Shown in pieces: positions 26,026 through 36,150 of a stretch of DNA of 64,000 nt. The DNA lies in contig CALKWO010000084.1 of assembly GCA_938003875.1 (NCBI GenBank), forward strand, positions 9,222 through 73,221, written 5' to 3'. Source of the stretch: an uncultured bacterium. GTDB lineage: Bacteria > Planctomycetota > Uabimicrobiia > Uabimicrobiales > JABWCH01. The notes under the pieces were generated by a model. That model made no database searches. It was given only the letters and a program-made list of their open reading frames with translations, and had not been told where the DNA came from. Both the position numbers and the translations under genes were made by a program. Within the stretch, counting starts at the first letter, position 1; each line of letters starts with the position of its first letter.

Positions 26026-29000
26026 CTATTTCTTTTCGACTTTTTTGTCCAGGGATTCTCTTACCTTTTGTGCCAGATCATGAAGTAAAAATGGTTTTTG
26101 AATAAAATTAATATCTTTATCCAACAAACAACGTGAAGCAATGGTATTGCTGCTATAGCCAGACATGAATATCTTTTTCATTTCAGGACAAAAAGAGGTT
26201 ATTTTTTTTGACAGATCCCATCCATTCATATCAGGCATAACTACATCAGTTATAAGAAGTTGTATCTCTTCATGATGCTCACTAGCAATACGAATGGCCT
26301 CCCCTGGCGTAGAGGCAGGCAGCACACGATATCCTAATCTCTCTAACATTATCTTCACCATATCCAAAATCGCTGGTTCATCTTCCACCAGCAGAAGAGT
26401 TTCATTACCTTGATTATTTGTAACCATGAAATTTATCTTTGGCGTTGGATCCGCCTTAGCAGAATAGCGTGGGAGGTAGATACTAAAAGTCGCTCCGCAT
26501 CCAGGTTCACTGTATACTTTAATGAAGCCATTGTTTTGTTTTACGATTCCATAGACAGTAGCCAGCCCAAGACCCGTGCCTTTGCCAATTTCTTTGGTAG
26601 TAAAAAATGGCTCAAATAGCCTATCCAAAATTTCTTTGCTCATGCCGCATCCGTTATCAATGACTTCCAGAAATACAAATTCCCCTGGAATAAACCCTGG
26701 ATGATGAGTGCAATAGATATTATCGAAAGTAGCAATCCCTGTTTTAATTGTAATTTTTCCTACTCCTATAATAGCATCGCGGGCATTGACACATAAATTG
26801 GCCAGTATCTGATCAATCTGAGATGGATCCATATTTACCGTCCCTGTTTTTAGCCCTGGTTGCCAGTCGAGATGAATATTCTCTCCAATCAAACGCCTTA
26901 GCATTTTAAGCATCCCCTCTATTGTTTCATTTAAATCAAGAACTTTAGGCATGATAGGTTGTTGGCGTGCAAAGGCTAACAATTGTCGGGTGAGATTAGC
27001 GGATCGCGTGGCTGCCTTGCGGATTTCCTGCATGTCAGTGTAGAATGGCTGTAATGGATACATCTGCTCCATAGCCATATCCACATGCCCAAGGATTACC
27101 CCTAGCATGTTATTAAAGTCGTGGGCAATTCCGCCTGCCAGGCTACCGATGGATTCCATTTTTTGAGCCTGAAGAAACTGAGCTTCCAAAGAAAGTTTCT
27201 TGGTAATATCTTCGACTATCTCGATTACTGCCGTAATCTCTCCAGATGAGTTGAGGATAGGAGAAGAAACAATACGATAATTTCGTATTGTTCCTGCCTG
27301 AGGTGTTTGGCTTGTAGCTTCATGTACCTGTTTGTCTTCTAGTGTTTTAATGACAGGGCAATATTCGCACACTTTTTCTCGTGGCGGATTGTTGAATGCA
27401 TGATAGCATATAGGATGTTGATCTGGCTCAATTATGGGAAACCACTTATGCATTCGATTGTTTAGTTCTAGAATTTCCATTTTAGGGCTGATAAGACTAA
27501 TCCCGATTTCAATGTTTTCCAGGATACTACGCATCTTGGCTTCACTTTCTTCCAGTGCCTTCTCTGCCTGCTTATGCTTAGTAATATCAATAAAAGTTAC
27601 AATGATTTGCGCTATTTTTCCTTCTTTATCAAAAACAGGATCAGCGTTCACCAAAGTCCAAAAATGCTTGTCTTTTTCTATATGGCGTACACCAATAATA
27701 AAATTTTTCAAGGATTGTTGTTGTGTAAGTACCTGGTTTACAGGATATTCCTCAGCAGGCATATTGCTTCCATCTTCGCAGAAAAAATTCCAGGCTATAT
27801 TGAGCACTGTTTTTCCAATCAATTGCTCTTTTGTTAGCCCAAGCAATCTTTCTGCTGCGGGATTGCATGTCAATATCTCTGTGTTAGAGCTATGAACGAT
27901 AACACCTGCCTGTATTTTTTGGACTAATGTTCGATATTTTTCTTCGCTTTCCTTAAGATCGCGTAGTATTAAAAAATTGGCTAACGCATCATGGAGTTTT
28001 CTGGTGATTTCTTGAAATAGCCGCTTATCTTCTTGTGTCCAAACCTGATAAGATGAATCATAGTGTAATTCAAGCAACCAGGGTTTATCTACTTGAGGAT
28101 ACAAAGCCGTTGAAATCCAAAAGTAGGGTTTTACATATTGCAATGCCTCACTTAGCGGATAATTGGATTGAGAATCGAATATTTTAATATTGTTTATATC
28201 TCTCATTGCCTGAAAATATTGGGAGATATTCGTATCCATCTGAATTTCAAACCCTACAGGAAAAGCAGATTCTATTCGAAAACTCTCCATCATCACACGG
28301 AATGAAGCCGCATCAGGATCGCAAGGAGAAAATAACAGCACTCTGTTGCAATCAAATATAGAAAGCATTGTATTCAAAACGCCCTTTAGCATCTGCTCAA
28401 GATCATTTGTCTCTTGAATAGCCTTGTTGATTTGATCCATACTTTCAAAGAATCGAAGATGAGCTAAACGTTCTTGCTCTGCTTTTTTTCTTTCCGTGAT
28501 ATCCATTAGTACAGCGACATTTCCTGTGATTTTTCCATCCAGATCATGCAAGGGCGATGCATAGATACTATACTCGATGGGGGTGCCATCACGCTTTTGG
28601 CGTTTAACATCTACACCATCCATCGTCTTGCCGCTTCGTATCCAATCACGAAATTTTTTGAATTCTTCCTTTTTATCTTGGGGTACAGAGGGAAGAAAAT
28701 GTCCAATTGCTTCTTGCGCATTCCAACCAAGCAATTTTTCAGCCGCAGGATTCCATACGGTATGTACATATCCTTCTAAATCCAGTCCCATGATGGCCGT
28801 TGGGGCTGCTTCGATAATTGCTCGAAGCATGTCATTGGACTTCTTCAGATCATCTTCTACTCGTTTTCTTTCATAGCGGATACGTAAAGCAATGATCCCA
28901 AATGCCAGATCGCTTGCCAATTCTTCCATGAGTTTAATTTCATCCATTGTGATTGAATTGGACTCTGAAGAATAGATCAGCAGAACTCCGAAAACTTTTC

Positions 29001-29496
29001 CATTTTCATCCTTAAGGGGCAGAGCGATACCAGCGCGATATCCACGTTGCAATGCGCTTTGGCACCATGGGGACATTTGTGGATCTGTTGTGAAATCCTG
29101 AACATAGAGTATTTGTCCACTTCGAATAGCTTTTCCCGCAGGCCCTTTCCCGTATTCTGAATTTTCTGACCAGGTAAGTTTTATATTTGCGATGTATCCA
29201 TTATCAAACCCAGACCAGGCTACAGGCCTTATTGTTTTATCAGCATCGTTTTCGGCGTAGCCTACCCATGCCAGGCGATAGCCTGCATCATCGCATATAA
29301 TACGACAAATTTCGTTAAGCAATGTCTGCTCATCCGTCGCTCTCAAAAGAGTCTGGTTGCAGTTACTGAGTGCATGCAATTTGCGATTCACGTTGTGGAG
29401 TTGTTCTACCAGTTTAAGATCGCTAAGTTCTTTTTCTAATTGCAGATTTGCTTTTTGTGATTCATGACTTTTTGATATAATTATTGGATCGTCCAT
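26026..29496 (-). CDS. soluble hybrid histidine kinase: GAF-PAS-GAF-PAS-PAS-HisKA-HATPase-REC
   Basis: A 1156-residue cytoplasmic sensor with no membrane helix. Order: GAF (~35-205), PAS (~220-335), GAF-like (~345-520), PAS (~525-645), PAS (~655-770) with a Cys-rich stretch (CYHAFNN...CEYCPVIK), HisKA with the H-box GGIAHDFNN (about 790), HATPase ([31 protein letters not shown]) and a C-terminal REC (LLLVEDE; Asp in [12 protein letters not shown]; Lys in IQKPF). It would autophosphorylate and pass phosphate to its own receiver. The CxxC-type PAS could sense redox or bind a metal. RBS AAGGAG precedes ATG 29496. It is a single gene. Confidence 0.92.
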   Translation of the reverse strand: MDDPIIISKSHESQKANLQLEKELSDLKLVEQLHNVNRKLHALSNCNQTLLRATDEQTLLNEICRIICDDAGYRLAWVGYAENDADKTIRPVAWSGFDNGYIANIKLTWSENSEYGKGPAGKAIRSGQILYVQDFTTDPQMSPWCQSALQRGYRAGIALPLKDENGKVFGVLLIYSSESNSITMDEIKLMEELASDLAFGIIALRIRYERKRVEDDLKKSNDMLRAIIEAAPTAIMGLDLEGYVHTVWNPAAEKLLGWNAQEAIGHFLPSVPQDKKEEFKKFRDWIRSGKTMDGVDVKRQKRDGTPIEYSIYASPLHDLDGKITGNVAVLMDITERKKAEQERLAHLRFFESMDQINKAIQETNDLEQMLKGVLNTMLSIFDCNRVLLFSPCDPDAASFRVMMESFRIESAFPVGFEIQMDTNISQYFQAMRDINNIKIFDSQSNYPLSEALQYVKPYFWISTALYPQVDKPWLLELHYDSSYQVWTQEDKRLFQEITRKLHDALANFLILRDLKESEEKYRTLVQKIQAGVIVHSSNTEILTCNPAAERLLGLTKEQLIGKTVLNIAWNFFCEDGSNMPAEEYPVNQVLTQQQSLKNFIIGVRHIEKDKHFWTLVNADPVFDKEGKIAQIIVTFIDITKHKQAEKALEESEAKMRSILENIEIGISLISPKMEILELNNRMHKWFPIIEPDQHPICYHAFNNPPREKVCEYCPVIKTLEDKQVHEATSQTPQAGTIRNYRIVSSPILNSSGEITAVIEIVEDITKKLSLEAQFLQAQKMESIGSLAGGIAHDFNNMLGVILGHVDMAMEQMYPLQPFYTDMQEIRKAATRSANLTRQLLAFARQQPIMPKVLDLNETIEGMLKMLRRLIGENIHLDWQPGLKTGTVNMDPSQIDQILANLCVNARDAIIGVGKITIKTGIATFDNIYCTHHPGFIPGEFVFLEVIDNGCGMSKEILDRLFEPFFTTKEIGKGTGLGLATVYGIVKQNNGFIKVYSEPGCGATFSIYLPRYSAKADPTPKINFMVTNNQGNETLLLVEDEPAILDMVKIMLERLGYRVLPASTPGEAIRIASEHHEEIQLLITDVVMPDMNGWDLSKKITSFCPEMKKIFMSGYSSNTIASRCLLDKDINFIQKPFLLHDLAQKVRESLDKKVEKK

Positions 29497-29527
29497 GGGA
29501 ATACTCCTTACAAAAGATTAAAAAGAG

Positions 29528-29557
29528 ATTATCCCTGTTTTAGAACAGCTCTGTCAG
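29528..29557 (-). promoter_or_regulatory. possible promoter of the hybrid kinase gene
   Basis: CTGACA (29557-29552), an 18-bp spacer and GATAAT (29533-29528) on the minus strand lie just upstream of the kinase start. The spacer contains a small CTGTT...AACAG hairpin that may belong to the end of the ABC operon. Confidence 0.4.
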
Positions 29558-29558
29558 A

Positions 29559-30395
29559 CTAATGAGAAAAGGAAAATTCTTGTTTATCGAAGAAAAAAAG
29601 CCCTGCCAGAAGCATCACAAAGCTAACACAAAGCAAAACAAGAGAGGCATCCCAGAAGGTACTCATATAGCCTGATCTTTGTCCAAGCAAATCGAAAATC
29701 ATGGATTCCAGATAGTGAGAAACAGCAAACTTTCTTGCTCTTTCTGTTACTGCAACCATCATGAACTCCCAGAAAAAAGCATAGAGGAGGGAAAAATACA
29801 TTCCTCCTTTGAACATGCCAATCAAGAGAAAAAGGGAGCTATAGCTCAGAATTCCTAAAAAATAGACAAAAAGCATCTGAAAGAAAATTGTGAGTTCGCC
29901 TTTCATTCCAAAGAGAAAGAAGAACATCAGGATTAGGGGAACAAGAGAAATGGAAAGGCCTGTGAGCGTCAAAGCCGTAGCCTTGGAAAGATAGATGCTT
30001 TTTCGGCTCAAAGGCCTTAAAAAAAGCATCTGGAGCGTTCCCATCTCTACTTCTTCGCCTATTGCCTTGCTGCCCAGACAGCTCAGTCCAAAAAGGAGAA
30101 TAAATCCGAGCAGAAAGCGGTAGCTCAGGAGCGAAAAGATTTCTTTTTGGCTCAAGGGGACGACTTTGGTTTTAAAAGGAACTCCTTGTGGATTGAATTC
30201 TTCAGGAGCTTGCAGGGTGCTATACTCTTCTTCATGAGCGTATACCTTGCGGGTATTCTTTGCCAGATCAGGGTTTAGCTCAATAAAAATACAAACGAGT
30301 ACAGGGAGAAAGCTAATTATTAAAAAAAGCAGAGTATAGCGATTCTGGAAAAGATGGAGAAAATTCCATTTGAGAATGCTGATAAAACCTTTCAA
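29559..30395 (-). CDS. ABC-2 type transporter permease
   Basis: A 278-residue membrane protein with about six helices and a periplasmic loop (~40-85), of the ABC-2 export family (GEEVEMGTLQMLFLRPLSRKSIYLSK is the usual cytoplasmic block). TTG at 30395 is the likely start: it overlaps the stop of the ATPase gene (TTGA) and AGGGGG lies upstream. It works with the ATPase and the second permease upstream as an exporter. Substrate unknown. Confidence 0.82.
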   Translation of the reverse strand: MKGFISILKWNFLHLFQNRYTLLFLIISFLPVLVCIFIELNPDLAKNTRKVYAHEEEYSTLQAPEEFNPQGVPFKTKVVPLSQKEIFSLLSYRFLLGFILLFGLSCLGSKAIGEEVEMGTLQMLFLRPLSRKSIYLSKATALTLTGLSISLVPLILMFFFLFGMKGELTIFFQMLFVYFLGILSYSSLFLLIGMFKGGMYFSLLYAFFWEFMMVAVTERARKFAVSHYLESMIFDLLGQRSGYMSTFWDASLVLLCVSFVMLLAGLFFFDKQEFSFSH

Positions 30396-31333
30396 TGGAC
30401 ACCCCCTACAAGAAATCGGAAAAGGGATTCTAAATTTTGCGTTACGGGCATTATCTTTTTGATTCTATAGTCTTTTTCACTCAGAAGCTGAGGAAGGCGC
30501 AGGGAAAAGGATTCAAAGTCTTTTGTACTGACAAGGATAGTTCTGTCATCTTCTTGGATTTCGATGCCTGTCACATCCTGAAAAGAAAGGAGATCGCAGG
30601 CAAGGGAACGAAGATTCTCGCCTTCTATCGAAACTCTGTTTTCTTGCTTTTTGGCTTGCTTCTGAAGTTCTGCTATCTTTCCATGAGCGACCATTTTCCC
30701 TCGATCCAGAATCACTACCTGGTCCGTGAGGGCTTCCATTTCCTTGAGATTGTGGCTCGTGATAAAAATTGTCGCTCCCTGGCGTTCCATTTCCTTGAAC
30801 AGCTCTTTGAGATGATGCTTCACGAGAGGATCACATCCCGTAAGCACCTCATCCAAAAGCAAGATTTCTGGATCGTGGGCAATGGCCTGCGCCAGCTTAA
30901 CGCATTGCCTCATACCCTTAGAGAGAGTTTCTATCTTTTGGTTTAATTTATGGGAAATTCTTACTTTTTCGATGGCTTGTATTGCCTTTTGTCTGGCTTC
31001 ACGCGAAGAAAAGCCATGAAGCTCCGTAAGAATGCTGACGAATTCTAAAACCGTTATATTCTGATAAAGAGCCTCTTTTTGAGGGCATAGACCTAAATGG
31101 CGGCGAAAGTGCGTGCCAGAAAAGGAATTCTCACCCAAAACCAGGACTTCTCCCTGGCTAGGCTTTAAAAGGCCTGCGATGAGATGTAAGAGTGTGGTTT
31201 TTCCAGCAGCGTTGCTGCCTACAAGCCCTGTGATTCCTTTGGGAATTTCCAAATTTACGCCAAGAATGCCTCTCACATCTCCATACCATTTAGAAAGATT
31301 TTTTGCCTCAAGAATCACTTTCTCTGTCATCAT
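30392..31333 (-). CDS. ABC transporter ATP-binding protein
   Basis: A 313-residue ATPase with Walker A GSNAAGKTTLL, Q-loop GLCPQKE, signature LSKGMRQCVKLAQ, Walker B EILLLDEVLTGCDP and H-loop ITSHNL; the ~75-residue C-terminal extension is typical of ABC-2 exporters. The start ATG overlaps the stop of the upstream permease gene by 4 bp and its end overlaps the next permease, so the three are translated together. It powers export of an unknown substrate. Confidence 0.93.
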   Translation of the reverse strand: MMTEKVILEAKNLSKWYGDVRGILGVNLEIPKGITGLVGSNAAGKTTLLHLIAGLLKPSQGEVLVLGENSFSGTHFRRHLGLCPQKEALYQNITVLEFVSILTELHGFSSREARQKAIQAIEKVRISHKLNQKIETLSKGMRQCVKLAQAIAHDPEILLLDEVLTGCDPLVKHHLKELFKEMERQGATIFITSHNLKEMEALTDQVVILDRGKMVAHGKIAELQKQAKKQENRVSIEGENLRSLACDLLSFQDVTGIEIQEDDRTILVSTKDFESFSLRLPQLLSEKDYRIKKIMPVTQNLESLFRFLVGGVH

Positions 31334-32214
31334 GCTAATCCTTCAAAAATGATTTTTCCTAATTTACGATATACAAAAGCAATAGAGAAAAGAGTCAGAC
31401 AAAGGACAACTCCCCCTGATATCCAGAACAATCCTGGAGACAGGCTTTTAAAGAGAAAGATACTATGTCCTATTCTATCTAAATTGCCCAGAAAAGAAGA
31501 AAAATGCAAGGAAGAAAGCTTTTGTATATTTTGAGCGACATATTCTAATACAAAGCCCACAATAAAAACAGCAAGAAAGGACAGCGTCACCATGCGAGAA
31601 TTCTTAGTAAAGCAAGAAAACATCAAAAGTAAAAAACCCATGGAAAGGCTTACAACAAATAGATAAGCCAGGGTTTGTATAAATCGCATGAAATGAATGT
31701 CTTTGCTGACAATATACCAGTTTGGAGATTGGGTAAAGCCAGAAAAGATAAAAGAATGCGTCCAGAAAAGAAAGACAGGCAGCCATACAACTAAAAAAGA
31801 ATAGAAAAAAGTTACCAAAAATTTTCCCAAAAAATAGTCTTTGCGAGTTATGGGCCTTGAGAAATAGATATGGTATGCGCCTTTTTTCAAATCATCGCTG
31901 ATCAGACCGCCTGTAACTGTTGCCAGGATCAAGCTTAGCCAGGGTAGTTGTATATAGATCATGCTGAGAATGGTTTTACTGAAATATCGTTCCCCTTGAA
32001 TTTGCAAAAGATCAGCATCCAACTGTCCCTGGGTAAGAAGAAGAAAGAGAATAGATTTTATAATGGCAGTAAGCCAGGCAGCGACCAGCAAGAAGGTTGT
32101 CCATTTTTTCCGAAAAGTGCATTCCATGCCAAATAAAAAAACAGGCAACCATCTTCTTTTGGAATTTGTTTTTCCTTGAAAAGGGATATAGCGATAATCA
32201 TCCATTATTACCAT
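31330..32214 (-). CDS. ABC-2 type transporter permease
   Basis: A 294-residue membrane protein, six to seven helices, with the ABC-2 type cytoplasmic block DDLKKGAYHIYFSRPITRKDYFLGK (about 100-125). ATG at 32214 lies 9 bp after the pilT stop; a second ATG (32205) is possible. It is the first gene of the exporter trio and directly follows pilT, so the exporter could be co-expressed with the pilus/secretion genes. Confidence 0.82.
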   Translation of the reverse strand: MVIMDDYRYIPFQGKTNSKRRWLPVFLFGMECTFRKKWTTFLLVAAWLTAIIKSILFLLLTQGQLDADLLQIQGERYFSKTILSMIYIQLPWLSLILATVTGGLISDDLKKGAYHIYFSRPITRKDYFLGKFLVTFFYSFLVVWLPVFLFWTHSFIFSGFTQSPNWYIVSKDIHFMRFIQTLAYLFVVSLSMGFLLLMFSCFTKNSRMVTLSFLAVFIVGFVLEYVAQNIQKLSSLHFSSFLGNLDRIGHSIFLFKSLSPGLFWISGGVVLCLTLFSIAFVYRKLGKIIFEGLA

Positions 32215-32223
32215 AACAGTCTC

Positions 32224-33288
32224 TTAAATTTTAGCAATTTTGTCAGGTTTTTTCATGTGAGTTAAGGCTGTTTCTTTTGATATGATACCTTCTCTATAAA
32301 TGCTTTCTATAGCAAGATCCAGAGAACACATACCTTCCTGGGTTCTGGTTTCCAGAACGCTATAAATCTGATGAGTTTTGGCATCACGAATCAAATTCGC
32401 TACAGCAGTGTTGTTCAACAAAACTTCACAGGCAACCACTCGTCCTTCTTTATCTGATCTGGGAAGGAGTCTTTGAGCGATAACACCTGTCAAGCACAAC
32501 GCCAGTTGCAAGCGTATCTGGTGTTGCTGCTCTGGAGGAAAGACATCCACAAGGCGATCTATGGTTTGCACAGCATCGTTAGTGTGCAAGGTTGCCATAA
32601 CAAGATGCCCTGTTTCCGAAGCAGTCAAGGCACAAGAAATGGTTTCCCTGTCTCTCATTTCTCCAACTAAAATCACATCAGGGTCTTGTCTCAAGACATA
32701 TTTTAAAGCAGCATGGAAGGTGGGAGTATCACGCCCAACCTCTCTTTGCTCTACAATGCTTTTTTTATGCACATGGATGTATTCGACAGGGTCTTCAATC
32801 GTAATGATATGAGAAGCCTTGGTTCTGTTGATCAAATCTACGGCAGAAGCCAGAGTCGTGCTTTTACCATGCCCTGTTGGGCCTGTGATAATCAAAAGCC
32901 CTAAAGAAGACTGAACCAGTGTTTTCAAAATTTTGGGAAGCCTTAGCTCTTCAAAATCAGGAAGTACATTAGGAATACTACGGAAGGCAGCACTGACGGT
33001 ACCTTGTTGCTGGAAAACATTGATACGAAAACGATGTATCCAGTTGTCTTCCTCGCACCAATAGCAAAAGCCAATATCCAAAGATTTTTCTTGCTCAAAG
33101 GTTTTTTTCTGCTCTTCCGTCATAATGTTATAAAGCATCTTGTGGGTATCCTGGGAACTGAGAATTTCCTTTCCCACAGGCCAAAGCTCTCCATCCACTC
33201 TCAAATAGGGAGGGGCATTGGCAATGATGTGCAAATCCGATGCTTTTTTTTGCGATACCAGACGAAACAATTTTTCCAGTTCTATCAT
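32224..33288 (-). CDS. pilT: PilT-type retraction ATPase
   Basis: A 354-residue hexameric ATPase of type IV pilus retraction. It shows the N-terminal KKASDLHIIANAPPYLRVDG, Walker A GPTGHGKST (usually GPTGSGKST), Asp box, Walker B DPDVILVGEMRD and the PilT-specific ASETGHLVMATLHTNDA block. It is 89 bp downstream of the secretin gene but separated from it by a terminator-like hairpin (33315-33351). It implies that the adjacent machine forms dynamic pili, or that this is a shared retraction motor. Confidence 0.93.
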   Translation of the reverse strand: MIELEKLFRLVSQKKASDLHIIANAPPYLRVDGELWPVGKEILSSQDTHKMLYNIMTEEQKKTFEQEKSLDIGFCYWCEEDNWIHRFRINVFQQQGTVSAAFRSIPNVLPDFEELRLPKILKTLVQSSLGLLIITGPTGHGKSTTLASAVDLINRTKASHIITIEDPVEYIHVHKKSIVEQREVGRDTPTFHAALKYVLRQDPDVILVGEMRDRETISCALTASETGHLVMATLHTNDAVQTIDRLVDVFPPEQQHQIRLQLALCLTGVIAQRLLPRSDKEGRVVACEVLLNNTAVANLIRDAKTHQIYSVLETRTQEGMCSLDLAIESIYREGIISKETALTHMKKPDKIAKI

Positions 33289-33314
33289 AAATTTCTTTAA
33301 TTAAAGATAATGTA

Positions 33315-33351
33315 CAAAAAACAAACTCTGGCACTGTTCATGCCAGAGTTT
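33315..33351 (-). terminator. Rho-independent terminator after the secretin gene
   Basis: AAACTCTGGCA (33323-33333) pairs with TGCCAGAGTTT (33341-33351) over a 7-nt loop; in the minus direction the stem is followed by GTTTTTTG. It lies 27 bp past the secretin stop and separates the secretion operon from pilT, perhaps partially. Confidence 0.8.
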
Positions 33352-33377
33352 ACAGTTAATTACAACAATATAGCATC

Positions 33378-35003
33378 TTATTTTTTGTCATAATCAGGAT
33401 TGAGTTTGTCCATTTCGAGTTTTTGTTTCAGATGAGGATAGAATTCAAATTCTGTATCGAATTTATCGAATTTTTCCTGCTGGGCTTTCCATTCTTGTTT
33501 TCCCATATTTTTCAGGTATTCTTCATTTACGATGCTGATGTTCATGAAGATCAGGAGTTCGGTTTTGATCATTTCCTGGATTTCATTGCTGAAAAGGAGT
33601 CCCAGAAGAGGAATATCGCCTAGCAAGGGTACTTTGAAACGGGTTTTACGGACAGTGTCTTCCAGAATACCACCAATGACGATGGTCTGGCGATCTCTGG
33701 CAACCACATTGGATTCTACGATTTTTTTCTTCAAAATGGGAACGATATTTTCGATTCCATTGGCAGTATAACGGAAATTATCGATTTTGGCAGAAACTTC
33801 GCCTTTGAGAGCCAGTTTGACATTGCCATCGGAATAGATATCGGGTGTGACTTCCAGTTTGATACCAGCTTCCTTGAAGGAAATTGTGACAGTCACAGTG
33901 TTGGTATCTTTATCCAGCTCTGAAGTAGTATAAGGAATGTCCTGGGTGACTTCAATCTTGGATGTCAGCTTGTTGGCACACAAAAGATTAGGACTGGACA
34001 AGAGTCTGGCATTGTTGCGATTGGCTGTTGCAGAGAAACCAGCAGTGAAATTATCGTGAGGACTCTTGAAAGCCATTCCCATAGTATCTGTATAACTATC
34101 AGGAAGAGCATTGAAATAGGATGGATTGACCAGCATATCGTCTAACTTCCAACCTTCGCTTTCAAAAGCAAAACCAGCACCAGTGTTGGCATCCAAAGTT
34201 ACTTCCATAACATGGCAACGGATATAGACCTGGGGTTCAGGCTGATCGGCTGTGTTGATGAATTGAGCTACTTTGTTTAGGACTTCTTCTTTGTCTCTTA
34301 CAACCAGAGTCATGGTTTTTTTGTCAAAAGAAAGTTTTCCTTTGTCCTGGGTCAACATGCTTTTGATGGTTTCTTCTACATTGTCAGGATTGAGACGATT
34401 GATCTTGAAGGTTCTCTCTTGCAATCTTGCATCAATAGCACTGCTGGGATCCAGGTTTAAAAACTCTACATATTCTTTGACTTTAGCAACATTCTCAGGG
34501 GCATCCCAAACCAAAACAGCATTTCCATCACGGTTGACTTCCATCTTTCCCTGGAAGGAAAGCATGCTTCTGATTTTGGCTTCGACTTGCTCTACAGGTG
34601 TTCTGAGAAGCTGAAAATAGTTCTTTTCTGATGCGGATGTACCGCCTATTCCTAGCTTGTCATCCAGGCCAGCCTCAGCCTTTACAGCAGCTTCTTTTAC
34701 TCTTTCTTCCAAAGTATAGATATTTTCCTTTTTGACGAGAAGATAGCCATGCTCATTGCAGACGATTTCCAGAAGCTTTAGAGGAGGTATGCTGTCTTTC
34801 AGTTGCAATGTGACTTTTTTGTCAATCTCTTTGGTCAGAACCAGGTTGATTTTGGCTTGCTCTGCCAACATGCGGACAACATCATCCAGTCTGGCATCTT
34901 TTAAACTAATAGCAGGAATACCATCTTGGGCTACGATAGTAGCAAAATTTCCCAAAAGAATCATTGCTAAAACAAGCAATAAAGTTTTACATTTGAGTAC
35001 CAT
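33378..35003 (-). CDS. gspD: secretin (GspD/PilQ family)
   Basis: A 541-residue outer-membrane secretin. Signal peptide (1-25), STN/N0 domain (ISLKDARLDDVVRMLAEQAKINLVL, ~30-95), N1/N3-type domains (~110-240), and the secretin core with ARLLSSPNLLCANKLTSKIEVTQDIPY and the closing VPLLGDIPLLGLLFS motif (about 475). It forms the exit channel of a type II secretion or type IV pilus system. A short charged C-terminal tail may bind a pilotin. It follows the GspC/PilP-like gene by 75 bp. Confidence 0.92.
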   Translation of the reverse strand: MVLKCKTLLLVLAMILLGNFATIVAQDGIPAISLKDARLDDVVRMLAEQAKINLVLTKEIDKKVTLQLKDSIPPLKLLEIVCNEHGYLLVKKENIYTLEERVKEAAVKAEAGLDDKLGIGGTSASEKNYFQLLRTPVEQVEAKIRSMLSFQGKMEVNRDGNAVLVWDAPENVAKVKEYVEFLNLDPSSAIDARLQERTFKINRLNPDNVEETIKSMLTQDKGKLSFDKKTMTLVVRDKEEVLNKVAQFINTADQPEPQVYIRCHVMEVTLDANTGAGFAFESEGWKLDDMLVNPSYFNALPDSYTDTMGMAFKSPHDNFTAGFSATANRNNARLLSSPNLLCANKLTSKIEVTQDIPYTTSELDKDTNTVTVTISFKEAGIKLEVTPDIYSDGNVKLALKGEVSAKIDNFRYTANGIENIVPILKKKIVESNVVARDRQTIVIGGILEDTVRKTRFKVPLLGDIPLLGLLFSNEIQEMIKTELLIFMNISIVNEEYLKNMGKQEWKAQQEKFDKFDTEFEFYPHLKQKLEMDKLNPDYDKK

Positions 35004-35078
35004 GAAAGTTCTCCACTCCTAAATTGTAAATAAAGGAACAATAGTATGATAAAACGACCTTGAGAAGGCAATAGAGAA

Positions 35079-35651
35079 CTATTTTTTGATAGCTTTCTCT
35101 ACTTTTTTTCCTTCCACGGAAAACACAATAGCATCCGAACGAATTTCCAAAATTTTTACTTTTCCCTCTTTTATGGATTCGCCTACTCTGACGAATTTAT
35201 TTTCACCACCAACTTTGATATTGGCGTTGCCATAGAAAATCCCTACGATTTCCACATCGTCCAGGTTTATCGCTTCCCCCTGTACTGTAGAAGGAGGAAA
35301 ATAAAAATACCTTTCTAATCGGGAGATTTTTTGAATTTGCTCGCCCATTTTGGCATTCATAATCTCCAGTTCCTGGAGTTTATAAACTTTTTCTACGTCC
35401 AGTTGCATGTCCGCTTCTTTCTGTAGTTCGGTCAGAGCCAATATCAAGTCTTTTGCACTGGGATTCTCTTTGTTTGTGACTTTTTCCCATACGCTGGGAG
35501 GCACAAACGCTTCCCCTTCGGTTTCCTCTATTCTCTTTTCTGAGAACTGGACTTGCGCCAGAAGAGGAACTTCAAATGTAGAAAGATATGCCATAGCTCC
35601 TATGCAAAAAAGTACAGGCATAAGAACTGCGAAGAGATAGGATTTATTCAT
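35079..35651 (-). CDS. GspC/PilP-like inner-membrane linker protein
   Basis: A 190-residue protein with one N-terminal membrane helix (~6-25), a periplasmic helical part (~40-120) and a small beta domain (INLDDVEIVGIFYGNANIKVGGENKFVRVGESIKEGKVKILEI), which is the homology-region fold of GspC/PilP that contacts the secretin. The start ATG overlaps the lipoprotein stop by 4 bp (ATGA). Its position just before the secretin gene supports the role; sequence similarity alone is weak. Confidence 0.65.
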   Translation of the reverse strand: MNKSYLFAVLMPVLFCIGAMAYLSTFEVPLLAQVQFSEKRIEETEGEAFVPPSVWEKVTNKENPSAKDLILALTELQKEADMQLDVEKVYKLQELEIMNAKMGEQIQKISRLERYFYFPPSTVQGEAINLDDVEIVGIFYGNANIKVGGENKFVRVGESIKEGKVKILEIRSDAIVFSVEGKKVEKAIKK

Positions 35652-36082
35652 TGTAAATTTTTCACTCCATCAATTTTCCAAGTTCCATTTTCTTCCACAA
35701 ACACAAACATGGTTCTGTTGTTCTGAAAATTGACTGTAGTGATTGCCCAAATTTGTTTGCCATTATAAGCACTCTGGACAATCGTGTCTATTCTTGCGTC
35801 TTTCAGATGCTCGCTCCCTACCTGCTGCATATTCTGAGAAAATCTTTCCAGAGAGCGATCTTTCTGCCATCTACTAGACAGCATTTGATAGGCTTTTTTC
35901 CAATCTTGATGTTCACATGCTGCCTTAAACTGCATAAAAGCATCTTTTTGCGGGGTCAAGGCCTTAGGCTTGGACTCCGATTCCTGGATCAGCTCATTTT
36001 CTTCATTGACCTTGACCCAGCAACCCGACAGAAAAAACATGCACACAAGACAAACAGAAAGATAGAATTTTTTTATACCCAT
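35648..36082 (-). CDS. lipoprotein with NTF2-like/DUF4878-type domain
   Basis: A 144-residue lipoprotein: signal and lipobox FLSGC (Cys about 21), then a globular domain with FKAACEHQDWKKAYQMLSSRWQKD, SLERFSQNMQQVG and a C-terminal WKIDGVKNL strand, the pattern of the NTF2-like/DUF4878 lipoproteins. It lies between the pseudopilin and GspC/PilP-like genes and is translationally coupled to the latter. It could be a pilotin-like partner of the secretin; that is inference. Confidence 0.72.
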   Translation of the reverse strand: MGIKKFYLSVCLVCMFFLSGCWVKVNEENELIQESESKPKALTPQKDAFMQFKAACEHQDWKKAYQMLSSRWQKDRSLERFSQNMQQVGSEHLKDARIDTIVQSAYNGKQIWAITTVNFQNNRTMFVFVEENGTWKIDGVKNLQ

Positions 36083-36150
36083 TTTTTACCTAAAGTTCAA
36101 GAAAAATTCTTAAAATTTGTTTTAGTCAAGTAGAATCTTATAACTTTCGC